Source: Levyella massiliensis (lineage in GTDB: Bacteria > Bacillota > Clostridia > Tissierellales > Peptoniphilaceae). Taken from it: a DNA stretch of 64,000 bases. Positions 9,794-19,686 of the stretch are shown one piece after another; position 1 is the stretch's first letter; each line of letters begins with the position of its first letter. The translations under genes were made by a program, and so were the position numbers. The notes under the pieces were generated by a model. It made no database searches. It had not been told where the DNA came from and saw only the letters and a program-made list of their open reading frames with translations. The stretch lies in contig NZ_HG529491.1 of NCBI RefSeq assembly GCF_000308275.2, positions 183,477 to 247,476 of the forward strand, written 5' to 3'.

Positions 9794-10839
9794 TCCTGAT
9801 CCTTCCGTCCTTCGGTGCGCTGTTCCGCATCCACTAATTCCTTCAACCGTCCCACCATAAGGTACGGCACTTTATGCAAATCCGCCATCGTGCGACAGCC
9901 CATTAAGAGCAGGCCCATCGTGATGTTATCAATGACGCCCTGCAAATATTCCTCGGCGTATTCCAAGGATCCGTGCATCAGATAGCGCAGCAATTCTCCG
10001 GAGATGGCGCTCATATGAGCACCCAGTACATGGGCATGCAAAATATCCGTCGCCGTCATAATACCGCCGGAAGCAATCATTTTCGTATCCGGGCACTCAC
10101 GCTTCACATTCCAAATTGCCTTGGCGGTCGGAATCCCCCATGAATAAAATTCCGTCAGATCCCGGCGCATGGAACGTTGGTCTTCCACTTCCATAAAATT
10201 TGTACCACCAGAGCCGGAGACATCAATGTATTCCACCGGGACATGGCGTAACAGTCGCCCGTCTCGGCGGCTCATACCGAAGCCCACTTCCTTCACAATC
10301 ACTTTGCCCGGAAAGGCTTCTGCGATCGTGCACAGATTGTCGTAGAGACCGCGAAAATCACGGTCGCCCTCTTCCTGTGCCAACTCCTGTGAAGGATTCA
10401 GGTGCACGCCGATCGCCTGCGCTCCGATCATCTCCATGGCATGCGTCACCTGCTCCACCGTCACGCCGGCAGACACATTGCCGATAATGAAGCCATCTTC
10501 ACCCAGCGTATCGCGCACCACCCGAAATGAGTCCACCACGTCGGGATCCTCCAGCGCAATAATCTGCGATCCGACCTGCATGGGCAGGCCAAAATCTTTG
10601 GCAATCTGCGCCAAATCTCGGTTAATGCCCTTGGTCATGTCCGTGCCGCCTGTCATGGCGTTAATCATAATGGGCACGGGCACACGGCGCCCGAAAAATT
10701 CTACCGACGTATCGATGTCGGAAAGCGCCAGCTCCGGGAACGAAATCGGCTCGAGTACCACTTGATCCAGAAGCGATCCTCCATACGGCTCTGTGCGCAG
10801 CACTTGCTCGATATGCTCATCTTTGCGTTCTTTGCGCAT
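9790..10839 (-). CDS. fni: Type II isopentenyl-diphosphate delta-isomerase (FMN-dependent)
   Basis: The 349-residue protein has the N-terminal RKDEHIEQVL signature of type II IPP isomerases and a TIM-barrel FMN fold with MTGGT, GSQIIAL, HLNPSQEL and SGSGGTNF segments. It interconverts IPP and DMAPP using reduced FMN. The start at 10839 is supported by GGAGGAGC; a further upstream ATG at 10863 is inside the activase gene. It overlaps the activase by 23 bases and the Mrp-type gene by four, so the three are probably co-translated. Confidence 0.93.
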   Translation of the reverse strand: MRKERKDEHIEQVLRTEPYGGSLLDQVVLEPISFPELALSDIDTSVEFFGRRVPVPIMINAMTGGTDMTKGINRDLAQIAKDFGLPMQVGSQIIALEDPDVVDSFRVVRDTLGEDGFIIGNVSAGVTVEQVTHAMEMIGAQAIGVHLNPSQELAQEEGDRDFRGLYDNLCTIAEAFPGKVIVKEVGFGMSRRDGRLLRHVPVEYIDVSGSGGTNFMEVEDQRSMRRDLTEFYSWGIPTAKAIWNVKRECPDTKMIASGGIMTATDILHAHVLGAHMSAISGELLRYLMHGSLEYAEEYLQGVIDNITMGLLLMGCRTMADLHKVPYLMVGRLKELVDAEQRTEGRKDQE

Positions 10840-13800
10840 GTTGCTCCTCCCCGCTTTCTTCATGTCGACGCAGGACGACCGGCGGATCCAGGCTTGTCGC
10901 GGGTGCTTTCTTTTCCGCAGCCTCTTGCGGTTTACCGCCGATGGCCTCCCATGCCGAACTCATCATCAATTTCACACGGTTAATCTGATTCACTTCCGAA
11001 GCGCCCGGATCATAGTCAATGGCAATGAGGTTGGCTTCTTCGTATTTTTCACGCACCGCCTTCATCACGCCCTTGCCCGTAATATGGTTCGGCAGACACC
11101 CGAAGGGCTGAATACAAACGACATTGGGCGCACCTTGTTCGATCAATTCGATCATTTCGCCCGCGAGCAGCCAGCCTTCTCCGTATTGGTTGCCCAAAGA
11201 AACCACTTGCTGTGCATAGGCTTCAATCTCTTCCGCATAAGGCGGCTCCGTAAAATGTTTCGAGGTGCGAAGCGCTTCACGCGCAGGTTTGCGATAGTAT
11301 TCGATAGCCCAAATGCCCAAGTTGCCACTTAAGTTGCCCAAGAATTTGCTCTTGCCCAGCAATTCCCCCTTATGCTTCGTGTTGCGGAAACAATAGACCA
11401 AAAAGTCCATCAAATCGGGCACAATCACCTCGGCGCCTTCCGCTTCCAATAAATCTTGCAGGTGGTTATTCGCTTCCGGTAAGTATTTTACAAGAATTTC
11501 ACCGACGATGCCGGCACGCGGACGTTTTATGGCCAAACGCGGTACCGTATCAAAATCTTTAACACATTCCGCGCACAGGCGCTTAAACACCGAGCGATGC
11601 GGCCGTACGACAAATTCCGCAAAGCGTTTCTTCCATTTTTCCTTGAGACGATTGGTTTGTCCCGGGTTCTTCTCGTATGCGCGCGTTGCGTTGGCGCATC
11701 GATTCAAAAGATCGCCGGCAACAATGGCATACGCCGCTTTATGCAGCAGGCTCGGCCCTACGGTAAAGCCTTCCGACACCTCAATGCCCTGCGCCGACAG
11801 TGCAATGACCGGCACCTGCGGATAGCCCATATCGGCAAGCCCTTTACGGATGTAGCCGACATAATTTGAAGCGCGGCAAGCGCCGCCTGTCTGTGTCATC
11901 AATAGCGCCGTACGATCGGGATCGTATTTACCACTCTCCAGCGCTTCAAACATCTGTCCGAGCGCTGTGATGGACGGATAGCAGGAGTCGTTATTGACAT
12001 ATTTCAGTCCTGCATTGATGACCGACTGGTCAACACGCGTCAGAAAATCAAAGTGATAGCCCGCTCCTTCCAACGCCTTGGACAAAATCGCAAAATGATC
12101 CGGTGCCATATTAGGCACCAAAATCGTGTAGTTGTCTTTTTTCATCTGCTTCGTAAACGACGTCTTCTGCGGGGCATACGTCGTTCTCTTCGGCGTGCGT
12201 TTGCCATTGCCGTTGGATAACGCCTGCATGAGCGAACGAATACGAATCTTCACCGCGCCCAGATTGGACACTTCGTCAATTTTTAAAAGCGTATAGATTT
12301 TTCCGCCCGCTTCCAAAATCTCTTGCACCTGATCGGACGTCACCGCGTCGAGGCCGCAACCGAACGAGTTAAGTTGAATCATTTCCAGGCTCGGATGCTG
12401 CGTCACAAATTCGGCTGCCCGATAGAGACGGCTGTGATAGACCCACTGGTCCAAGACACGCAGCTCCTCGGAAACGTCATCCATGTTCATGGCCACACTG
12501 TCTTCACTTAAAACAGCCAGCCCCATGCCGTTAATCAGTTCCGGAATACCGTGGTTCACTTCCTGATCCACATGATAGGGACGTCCCGCTAGAACAATGC
12601 CCTTCGCATTATGAGCCTTCATCCATTCCAGTGCCGCCTGTCCTTCCTTGCGCACATCGTTATGGTAATTTTTCTGTTCTTCCCAAGCGGCCGTAACGGC
12701 ATTTTGAATGAGTCGCTTCGGAATTTCATAGGTCTTTCCGTCGATCGTAAAGGAGCGGAAGATTTCCGATAAGCGGCTGGTCAGCGTCTTTTCATCCGCA
12801 AAGGACAGGAAGGGATGCATATAGGTGATCCCGTTCTCCCCCAAAGAGGACACATTATTATGAATGACCTCCGGGAAGCCGATAACAACCGGGCAGTTGA
12901 TCTGATTCTCCGCCTTCTCAAACTGTTTTGTTTCGTAAAAAACGCTCGGATAGAAGATAAAGCGTAAGCCCTTCTCGACCAAATCTTCGATATGGCCGTG
13001 GACCAACTTACCGGGATAACACACCGTTTCGGAAGAAATGGATGCTAAGCCTTTATCGTACATGGTGCGTGAACTGCGCCCGGAGAGCTGTACGGGGAAG
13101 CCCAAACGGCTGAAGAAGGTGTGCCAAAACGGTAAATCCTCGTACATGTTTAAGACGCGCGGCAAGCCCACCGTCGGAAACTTGGCTTGTTCCGGGCCAA
13201 TGCTGCTGTAGTAGTTGAACAGGCGATCGTATTTATACTGATAGAGGTTGGGCAATCCCCTCTCTTTGCGTACAACGCCGGCGCCACGTTCACAGCGATT
13301 CCCGGAAATGTAGCGGGTGCCGTCGGAAAAGATATTGATGGTCAATGCGCAGTTGTTCGTACAGCGTCCGCAACGCGCCATGCGCTGCGTATACGTGAAA
13401 TTGCTGAGTTCTTCCTGCGTTTTTAGCGTGCTCACACCAGTGGAACGCTGTTTCGCAATGAGGGCCATGCCCATGGCACCCATCAAGCCGGCGATGGCCG
13501 GACGAATGGCCGTGCGCCCCGTAATTTTTTCAAAAGCGCGCAAAATCGCATCGCCATAGAATGTGCCGCCTTGCACCACAAGATTCTTTCCGAGGCTTCT
13601 CGGGTCACGCACTTTAATGACTTTTTGAATGGCGTTCTTGATTACGGAATAGCAAAGGCCGGCCGCAATATCGCCAACGTGCGAGCCCTCTTTTTGCGCC
13701 TGCTTCACCTTGGAATTCATGAAGACCGTACAACGGCTGCCCAAGTCTACCGGGTTTTTAGCCAGTAAAGCGGACCGTTGGAATTCCTGCACGGTCATGC

Positions 13801-15178
13801 CGACCGATGCCGAAAATGTCGACAGGAACGAGCCGCATCCCGAGGAGCAGGCTTCGTTTAATTGAATAGAATCAATGACGCCCTCCGAAATATGCATGGC
13901 CTTCATATCTTGGCCGCCAATATCCAAGATGAAGTCTACCTCGGGATCATAATACTTTGCCGCCGTGTAATGGGCGATGGTTTCGACCTCGCCGGTATCT
14001 ACATGCAGCGCAGCACGAATAAAATCTTCGCCATAGCCGGTAATGCCGGAAGAGGCGATATAGGCATCGTCATTAAGCCCCGCATAGATTTCCTGCAGAT
14101 GCTCCATGATGTGTTCCAGCGGCTTGCCGCGGTTATTCGAATAATGCGTATATAAAATCTGATTGTCTTCGCCAATCAGCACCATTTTTGCTGTGGTTGA
14201 ACCGGAATCAATGCCCAGATAGCAAGGGCCATGGTAATCTTCCAGTTTTCCATAAACCTCTTTGGAGGTTTCATGGGCCTTTCGAAATGCCTCATATTCC
14301 TCTTCTGAAGCAAAGAGCGGTTCCATCAGCTTTCGCTCTTCCGTCACATACGGACGATCGGACTGGAAGCGGTCCACAATCTGTTGCAAGGACTGCACAG
14401 GGGCTTCTTCCGCCGCCAAAAGGGAAGCGCCACGCGCGACAAAAAGTTGTCCGTCTTCCGGCGTTGTAAAGGTGTTGTTTGCGCTGCCCAGCGTTTCTAC
14501 AAAGCGATTGCGCAGCTGATCCAAGAAGTGCAAAGGGCCGCCCAAAAACGTGATGTTCCCGCGAATCGGACGTCCGCAAGCCAAGTTGGAAATGGTCTGG
14601 TTTACCACGGATTGGAACACACTCATAGCAATATCTGCATGCGAGGCGCCCTGGTTGAGCAAGGCCTGTACATCCGTTTTAGCAAATACGCCACATCGTG
14701 AAGCAATGGGATAAATTTTTTCATATTCCGAGGCAAGGGCATTCAGTCCCGAAGCATCCGTATCCAACAGCGTTGCCATCTGATCGATAAACGCTCCCGT
14801 GCCTCCGGCGCAAATGGAATTCATGCGCTGTTCGACATTTCCGGACAGGTACGTGATTTTCGAATCTTCGCCGCCTAACTCAATGATCACTTCAGTATGC
14901 GGCAGCAGGCTTCGAATGGCTTTCGTTTCGGCAATGACTTCCTGCACAAACGGAATGCCCAAATAGTCTTCCAAAAACATACCGCCAGACCCGGTTACTG
15001 CCATTTGAATCGGCTGGTCCTTCACGGTCTCCAGCAGCTCCTCCACGACCTTTTGTACCGCCAGTTTGACATCGCTTTTATGACGGCGGTATACCGAATA
15101 TAACACGTGATTTTTTTCATCTAAGCAAACCACTTTAACCGTCGTGGAGCCCACATCCAAACCTGCATGTAGAAGCAT
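10817..15178 (-). CDS. Giant 2-hydroxyacyl-CoA dehydratase activase-like protein (two BcrAD/BadFG domains plus DUF2229 and HgdB-like parts)
   Basis: The 1453-residue protein has two tandem ASKHA-type activase domains. The first (about 1-250) has DVGSTTVK and cluster-binding-type Cys123 (SICAGGTGAF) and Cys162 (SRCGVFAKTD), as in HgdC. The second (about 315-580) has GIDSGSTTAK, ACSSGCGSF and SRCTVFMNSK. A DUF2229-type region (about 610-880) contains CGRCTNNC. The C-terminal part (about 1000-1400) resembles HgdB-type dehydratase subunits, with NNDSCYPS, TQTGGACRASNY and QPFGCLPNH. Such fusions are common in anaerobic Firmicutes, often without a known substrate. No dedicated dehydratase subunits are adjacent. 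It heads the activase-fni-mrp group. Confidence 0.9.
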   Translation of the reverse strand: MLLHAGLDVGSTTVKVVCLDEKNHVLYSVYRRHKSDVKLAVQKVVEELLETVKDQPIQMAVTGSGGMFLEDYLGIPFVQEVIAETKAIRSLLPHTEVIIELGGEDSKITYLSGNVEQRMNSICAGGTGAFIDQMATLLDTDASGLNALASEYEKIYPIASRCGVFAKTDVQALLNQGASHADIAMSVFQSVVNQTISNLACGRPIRGNITFLGGPLHFLDQLRNRFVETLGSANNTFTTPEDGQLFVARGASLLAAEEAPVQSLQQIVDRFQSDRPYVTEERKLMEPLFASEEEYEAFRKAHETSKEVYGKLEDYHGPCYLGIDSGSTTAKMVLIGEDNQILYTHYSNNRGKPLEHIMEHLQEIYAGLNDDAYIASSGITGYGEDFIRAALHVDTGEVETIAHYTAAKYYDPEVDFILDIGGQDMKAMHISEGVIDSIQLNEACSSGCGSFLSTFSASVGMTVQEFQRSALLAKNPVDLGSRCTVFMNSKVKQAQKEGSHVGDIAAGLCYSVIKNAIQKVIKVRDPRSLGKNLVVQGGTFYGDAILRAFEKITGRTAIRPAIAGLMGAMGMALIAKQRSTGVSTLKTQEELSNFTYTQRMARCGRCTNNCALTINIFSDGTRYISGNRCERGAGVVRKERGLPNLYQYKYDRLFNYYSSIGPEQAKFPTVGLPRVLNMYEDLPFWHTFFSRLGFPVQLSGRSSRTMYDKGLASISSETVCYPGKLVHGHIEDLVEKGLRFIFYPSVFYETKQFEKAENQINCPVVIGFPEVIHNNVSSLGENGITYMHPFLSFADEKTLTSRLSEIFRSFTIDGKTYEIPKRLIQNAVTAAWEEQKNYHNDVRKEGQAALEWMKAHNAKGIVLAGRPYHVDQEVNHGIPELINGMGLAVLSEDSVAMNMDDVSEELRVLDQWVYHSRLYRAAEFVTQHPSLEMIQLNSFGCGLDAVTSDQVQEILEAGGKIYTLLKIDEVSNLGAVKIRIRSLMQALSNGNGKRTPKRTTYAPQKTSFTKQMKKDNYTILVPNMAPDHFAILSKALEGAGYHFDFLTRVDQSVINAGLKYVNNDSCYPSITALGQMFEALESGKYDPDRTALLMTQTGGACRASNYVGYIRKGLADMGYPQVPVIALSAQGIEVSEGFTVGPSLLHKAAYAIVAGDLLNRCANATRAYEKNPGQTNRLKEKWKKRFAEFVVRPHRSVFKRLCAECVKDFDTVPRLAIKRPRAGIVGEILVKYLPEANNHLQDLLEAEGAEVIVPDLMDFLVYCFRNTKHKGELLGKSKFLGNLSGNLGIWAIEYYRKPAREALRTSKHFTEPPYAEEIEAYAQQVVSLGNQYGEGWLLAGEMIELIEQGAPNVVCIQPFGCLPNHITGKGVMKAVREKYEEANLIAIDYDPGASEVNQINRVKLMMSSAWEAIGGKPQEAAEKKAPATSLDPPVVLRRHEESGEEQHAQRTQR

Positions 15179-15482
15179 AATCCCTCTTCTCTAACTCCAT
15201 AGGGGCTTCCTTATCGCCTCCGTTCATGGCGATACTCCCCCACTTTTCTATTATTTATTCTACTTCACTTTCATAATATAACAGTCTTGTCAAGAAATTG
15301 GTGTTTTTCTGTGCTATTCCTTCCTTTTTTACTAGGTATTTCCATATACCCCATTGCCGCGGTCTTTTCCTCCCGCCACGAATGCACTACAATGATAGCG
15401 ATTCATGCAATACTTTCTATATAGTCATTCTTGCTATATAAATAAATACTAACCCACTGAAACCCTTAAAACGGAGGAACTC
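15179..15482. other. Divergent intergenic region between the activase and flavodiiron genes
   Basis: This AT-rich 304-base gap separates two outward-facing genes. On the plus strand an extended -10-like TGCTATATA lies near 15432-15440 with only a weak -35. On the minus strand a short dyad TCTTGTCAAGA occurs near 15282-15292. No gene or RNA family is recognisable. GGAGGA precedes the flavodiiron start. Confidence 0.4.
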
Positions 15483-16727
15483 ATGATTACTTACTGCACC
15501 CCCATCAATGACTGGCTCACGTATGTCGGCGTGAACGATCGTTTGAAACCGTTGTTCGAAAACCAATGGCCCCTGCCGCAAGGCGTTTGCTACAATGCGT
15601 ATCTTGCCCGCGATGAAAAAACCGCTCTGCTGGATTCTGTAGATGTCCATGAAGTGGAAGACTTCCTTTCCAAGCTGCAAACGGCCTTAGGGGATCGCAA
15701 ACTGGATTACTTCGTCATTCATCACGTGGAACCGGATCATTCATCCACCATTCCTTTCATCCGTCGTATCTATCCTGATGTCACGCTCGTCGGCAACAAA
15801 AAAACTTTTGAGTTTTTGGGCAATTTCTATGGCGTGGATACGGAAAATAAAATCATCGTCGCCGAAGGCGATACTCTCTCCTTGGGAGAACACACGCTTA
15901 CGTTCCGCATGACGCCCATGACGCACTGGCCGGAATCCATGGTCAGCTACGAGAACAAGGACGGCATCCTCTTCTCCCAGGATATTTTCGGCGGCTTTGG
16001 GGCACTCGACGGCAATATTTTCGACGATGAAATCGGCGATATCGAAAAAGTGTATGCCGAAGCTTGCCGCTACTATACCAATATTGTTGGGAAGTATTCC
16101 CGTATGGCCGCCAAGTCCCTGAAAAAGCTGGAAGATTTGGATATCAAAATGATTTGCCCGGTACACGGCCCCGTGTGGCGCAGCCACCCGGAGAATATTT
16201 TGACGCTGTACAATAACTTAGCCAGTCACAAAGCGCAAAACGGTGTCGTGATTGCCTTCGGTTCCATGTACGGCAATACCGAAAAAATGGCCGACCTTTT
16301 GGCGCGTTTCCTTTCGGAAGCCGGCGTAAGAAATATTCGCCTTTATGACGTCACGAAAACGCACCCCTCGCTGATCTCAACGGAAATCTGGAAGTACCGC
16401 GGCTTCATCGCCTGTGCACCAACCTACAACAATGCGCTGTTCCTGCCTATGCGCAATTTGCTGGCCATTCTTTCCGAGAATAAGATGCAAAATAAATCCA
16501 TGGGTATCGTTGGCAACTATTCCTGGAGCGGCGGTGCCGTCAAGGAAATGCTTGCCTGGCGCGAATCGCAGCCTTTTGAGGCGGTGGATCCCGTTATCGA
16601 AGTGCGCAGCGCCGCCAAGCCGGAAGATTTAGAACAGCTGCGCGCCCTGGCAAAGGCCATGGCCGACAATTTGGCCTCCCATGCGGATACGGATGATTTC
16701 CACTACTATTCCCACATCGGCGAATAA
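15483..16727 (+). CDS. A-type flavodiiron protein (O2/NO reductase)
   Basis: The 414-residue protein has an N-terminal metallo-beta-lactamase-like diiron domain and a C-terminal flavodoxin. Diiron ligands are visible in HHVEPDHSS (His81-x-Glu83-x-Asp85-His86), TPMTHWPESM, SQDIFGGFG and CPVHGPVWR. The flavodoxin FMN loop is FGSMYGNTEKMAD, and SWSGGAVKEML fits the second FMN loop. The family reduces oxygen to water or NO to N2O in the cytoplasm of anaerobes, fed by rubredoxin or similar. No rubredoxin gene is adjacent. The length and two-domain plan are standard for class A. Confidence 0.94.
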   Translation: MITYCTPINDWLTYVGVNDRLKPLFENQWPLPQGVCYNAYLARDEKTALLDSVDVHEVEDFLSKLQTALGDRKLDYFVIHHVEPDHSSTIPFIRRIYPDVTLVGNKKTFEFLGNFYGVDTENKIIVAEGDTLSLGEHTLTFRMTPMTHWPESMVSYENKDGILFSQDIFGGFGALDGNIFDDEIGDIEKVYAEACRYYTNIVGKYSRMAAKSLKKLEDLDIKMICPVHGPVWRSHPENILTLYNNLASHKAQNGVVIAFGSMYGNTEKMADLLARFLSEAGVRNIRLYDVTKTHPSLISTEIWKYRGFIACAPTYNNALFLPMRNLLAILSENKMQNKSMGIVGNYSWSGGAVKEMLAWRESQPFEAVDPVIEVRSAAKPEDLEQLRALAKAMADNLASHADTDDFHYYSHIGE

Positions 16728-16855
16728 GGCCAAAGCCCCTCCGTCTTTTCCACAACGGGGTATCCTCTTGAGGGAGCCCTCGAAAAACCCCGGGGCTCGA
16801 TCATTCTCTGAAAAGATATCCCTAACTGGCCGTTATGAAACAGAAAGGATCTGGA

Positions 16856-18463
16856 ATGACGCCGGAACTCAAAAAGAAAGTCGTACTCATTGTAATGGAC
16901 GGGGTTGGCATCAGCCCCATTGATAAGGAAGCCGGCGATGCTTTTAAAGCCGCCAATACGCCCACGCTGGATCGCCTGCGTGCCGACTATCCGTGGATCA
17001 TGTTGCGTGCCCACGGCGAAGCCGTCGGTCTGCCGAGCGATAATGACATGGGCAATTCCGAGGTCGGCCACAATGCGCTGGGCTGCGGACAAATTTATGC
17101 GCAAGGCGCCAAACTCGTGAACCAATCCATTGCAGATGGCTCACTCTATACCTCGAAAACATGGCAAGAGGCCATGGCATTTGCAAAGGAACACAACGGA
17201 GCTCTGCATTTCCTAGGGCTTCTTTCCGACGGCAATGTCCATGCGAACATCGAACACTTAAAAGCACTCCTCAAAGAGGCCAAAAAAGAAGGCATTTCCC
17301 GCGTCTTCCTTCATGCCCTCCTGGATGGCCGCGATGTGCCCCCCACCTCCGGTGGCGAATACATCACTTCTATGGAAGCCTATCTTGACACCTTAAACGA
17401 TGACACCTTCCACGCTGCCATCGCCAGCGGCGGCGGACGCATGATCATCACCATGGATCGCTATAAGGCCGACTGGGACATGGTCAAGCGCGGTTGGGAT
17501 GCCCAAGTGCACGGACACGTCGAAGACGGCCGCCTGTTTCCTTCGGCAACGGAAGCTTACCGCACCCTGCGCGAAGAAACCGGCGAGATCGACCAAAACC
17601 TCCCTGCCTTTGTCATCGGCAAAGACGGCGCCCCCATCGGCCCTGTCCAAGACGGCGACACTTTCATTCTCTACAATTTCCGAGGCGACCGTGCCATCGA
17701 GGTGTCCATGGCCTTTGATGATGAGGACTTCCCCTATTTTGATCGCGGCCGTCGCCCGAACGTCTACTACGCCGGCATTCTTGAATATGACGGCGATCTC
17801 CACATTCCCAAGCATTACCTCGTCAATCCGCCGAAAATCACAAACACCTTGACGGAATTTCTCGTCTCCAAGGGCGTCAACGAGTTCGCCTGCGCAGAAA
17901 CCCAGAAATTCGGCCATGTCACCTATTTCTGGAACGGCAATAATTCGGAAAAAGTATCCGAAGCATTGGAAACGTGGCAAGAAGTGCCCTCCGACAACGT
18001 CCCCTTCGACCAGCGCCCGTGGATGAAATCCGCGGAAGTGACCGATGCCCTCCTTGCTGCCATTCGCAGCGATCGCTACGGTTTCCTGCGCATCAACTAC
18101 GCGAACGGCGACATGGTCGGCCACACCGGTAATTTCCGTGCCGCCGAAATAGCCATGGAAGCTGTTGATCTCGGTCTCTCACGCATCCTGCCCGTCGCTC
18201 TCGAAAACGGCTACACCGTTCTTATCACCGCCGACCACGGCAACTCCGACGACATGCTGCAAAAGAACAAAGCAGGCGTCGTCGAACCAAAAACTTCGCA
18301 TTCCCTTAACCCCGTCCCCTTCATCGTGGCCAGTCCCAATAAGGACGTCACCCTAGATGAGACAGTTTCCAACCGCGCCGGGCTAGCCAACATCGCCGCC
18401 ACCGTCGTGGAGCTCATGGGCTTTGAAAAGCCGGATTGCTGGGAAAAGTCGGTGCTGAAATAA
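16856..18463 (+). CDS. gpmI: 2,3-bisphosphoglycerate-independent phosphoglycerate mutase
   Basis: The 535-residue enzyme is of the alkaline-phosphatase superfamily. VMDGVGIS (metal Asp15) and NSEVGHNALG (catalytic Ser68) are present, as are DGRDVPPTSG, NYANGDMVGHTGN and TADHGNSDDM, which supply the Mn ligands. It interconverts 3- and 2-phosphoglycerate in glycolysis. The start at 16856 follows AGAAAGGA with good spacing; the in-frame ATG seven codons upstream has no ribosome site. A terminator follows at 18498. Confidence 0.95.
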   Translation: MTPELKKKVVLIVMDGVGISPIDKEAGDAFKAANTPTLDRLRADYPWIMLRAHGEAVGLPSDNDMGNSEVGHNALGCGQIYAQGAKLVNQSIADGSLYTSKTWQEAMAFAKEHNGALHFLGLLSDGNVHANIEHLKALLKEAKKEGISRVFLHALLDGRDVPPTSGGEYITSMEAYLDTLNDDTFHAAIASGGGRMIITMDRYKADWDMVKRGWDAQVHGHVEDGRLFPSATEAYRTLREETGEIDQNLPAFVIGKDGAPIGPVQDGDTFILYNFRGDRAIEVSMAFDDEDFPYFDRGRRPNVYYAGILEYDGDLHIPKHYLVNPPKITNTLTEFLVSKGVNEFACAETQKFGHVTYFWNGNNSEKVSEALETWQEVPSDNVPFDQRPWMKSAEVTDALLAAIRSDRYGFLRINYANGDMVGHTGNFRAAEIAMEAVDLGLSRILPVALENGYTVLITADHGNSDDMLQKNKAGVVEPKTSHSLNPVPFIVASPNKDVTLDETVSNRAGLANIAATVVELMGFEKPDCWEKSVLK

Positions 18464-18497
18464 CGGATGCACAAAGCGCTTTGCGCATAAGGCGGAA

Positions 18498-18529
18498 GGA
18501 AGTAACGGGCATTCGTTGCTTCCTTTTTT
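18498..18529 (+). terminator. Rho-independent terminator after gpmI
   Basis: The stem GGAAGTAACG / CGTTGCTTCC (one mismatch) with a six-base loop is followed by six T residues. It isolates the WYL-Clp-UDG-like cassette from gpmI. Confidence 0.8.
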
Positions 18530-18576
18530 GTACACTGCCGCTTGTATCATAAACATAAAAAGGAATGGAGTTTATC

Positions 18577-19617
18577 ATGGCTGATCAACATCTGAAAACG
18601 CGATTCTTTGCCTATGAACTGTTGGATATCCTTGAGCAATATTCAAGCAAAAACAATCCGCTCACCTATAAAACATTGAAGGAGAAGTGGATAAAACGGT
18701 TAACCGATGATCATCCGCCCGTACCCTCGCAGAGAACGATAAAGCGGCATTTGGAAGCGCTTGATCAAGCAGATAAAATCTGCATAAATCGTAGTAATGA
18801 CGGTCGGATTCAGTCTTTTTATCGCAACGACTTCCTCGGTTTCACACAGGAGGAAAAGCAGTATATCGTCTATCATATCCTATATGATCCCAATATTTCC
18901 TTTGAAAAGACCAAGGAGTTGATCCGAAAACTGAAAAACGCTACAGCAGGAACCTCGGAGCCGTCCCTGCGCAAACTCTTTTATGACGACGATTATCTTC
19001 GCTGTCTAAAACGAAAAGAGGAAGATGATTTCACCAAAATTTTTAAGACGCTGAGTAGCGCAATCGAAAAACATCTCATGGTACAGGTTCGAAGTTCTTT
19101 GATTAATACTGAGAAGAAAAAAGTACCAAAGTATGCCACGCCGAGAAGAGAGGCGCCGTTACGCATCATCATGATGGATGGTAATTTCTATGTGATGATG
19201 GCTTCAAAAGATTTTTTTCCGAGATATCGTAAACTGATGCGTATTTTTGACGTGTCGTTGATTCCCCATAGCGAAAAAGAATACGAAAAAATAGAACGTC
19301 AATATAAAAGCAAAAAAGACAGCTATTTTGATCAGTATAAACAGAATCTCTACGCGATCAACGATCGTACTATTTCCGTGAACATGAAGATTGCCGCTTA
19401 TGATTTATTCTATTTCCAAGAGTTCTATGGTGATCACTATGAAATAAAGGAAAACGAGAACGGAATTTTAACGCTGGATTTTAAGATCAATGAGACCACG
19501 ATGGAGAAATGGGCTAAGCAGTATAGTGAGCTAGTCGAAATTATCCAACCGGAAGAACTTCGGGAGAGAATAAAAAGAAATTTGGAAATGTCGCTAAAAA
19601 AATACCAATCTCATTAA
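18577..19617 (+). CDS. WYL-domain transcriptional regulator
   Basis: The 346-residue protein has an N-terminal winged-helix-like region (about 1-75, with PSQRTIKRHLEAL resembling a DeoR/WYL-type recognition helix), a linker, a WYL-like domain (about 195-245, with PLRIIMMDGNFYVMMASK and YRKLMRIFDV in place of the classic WYL strand), and a C-terminal WCX-like part (about 265-345, with IIQPEELRERIKRNLEMSL). WYL regulators bind ligands, often nucleic acid or nucleotides, and several (BrxR/CapW type) repress defence genes. The ATG at 18577 sits seven bases after GGAG. It is followed 69 bases later by the Clp-like gene, and GGACATTTTTGTCC in that gap may be its operator. Confidence 0.8.
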   Translation: MADQHLKTRFFAYELLDILEQYSSKNNPLTYKTLKEKWIKRLTDDHPPVPSQRTIKRHLEALDQADKICINRSNDGRIQSFYRNDFLGFTQEEKQYIVYHILYDPNISFEKTKELIRKLKNATAGTSEPSLRKLFYDDDYLRCLKRKEEDDFTKIFKTLSSAIEKHLMVQVRSSLINTEKKKVPKYATPRREAPLRIIMMDGNFYVMMASKDFFPRYRKLMRIFDVSLIPHSEKEYEKIERQYKSKKDSYFDQYKQNLYAINDRTISVNMKIAAYDLFYFQEFYGDHYEIKENENGILTLDFKINETTMEKWAKQYSELVEIIQPEELRERIKRNLEMSLKKYQSH

Positions 19618-19622
19618 AAAGC

Positions 19623-19636
19623 GGACATTTTTGTCC
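19623..19636. promoter_or_regulatory. Perfect dyad GGACA-TTTT-TGTCC upstream of the Clp-like gene, possible operator
   Basis: Five-base arms flank a TTTT centre just after the WYL stop. It ends 12 bases before a -10-like TATGAT (19649-19654), so it would cover the -35 position of a promoter driving the unfoldase and UDG-like genes. Binding by the WYL protein is inference. Confidence 0.35.
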
Positions 19637-19686
19637 TCTACCTTGTTGTATGATCCAATTGAACGACAAAAAGAAGGAGGATGAAA

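Noticed and set aside
9050-9799. A 249-codon open frame antisense to the Mrp-type gene
   Set aside because: Same reason: codon-bias shadow of a real gene with clear motifs on the other strand.
17393-18124. A 243-codon open frame antisense to gpmI
   Set aside because: The translation shows no domain, and gpmI carries all catalytic motifs.
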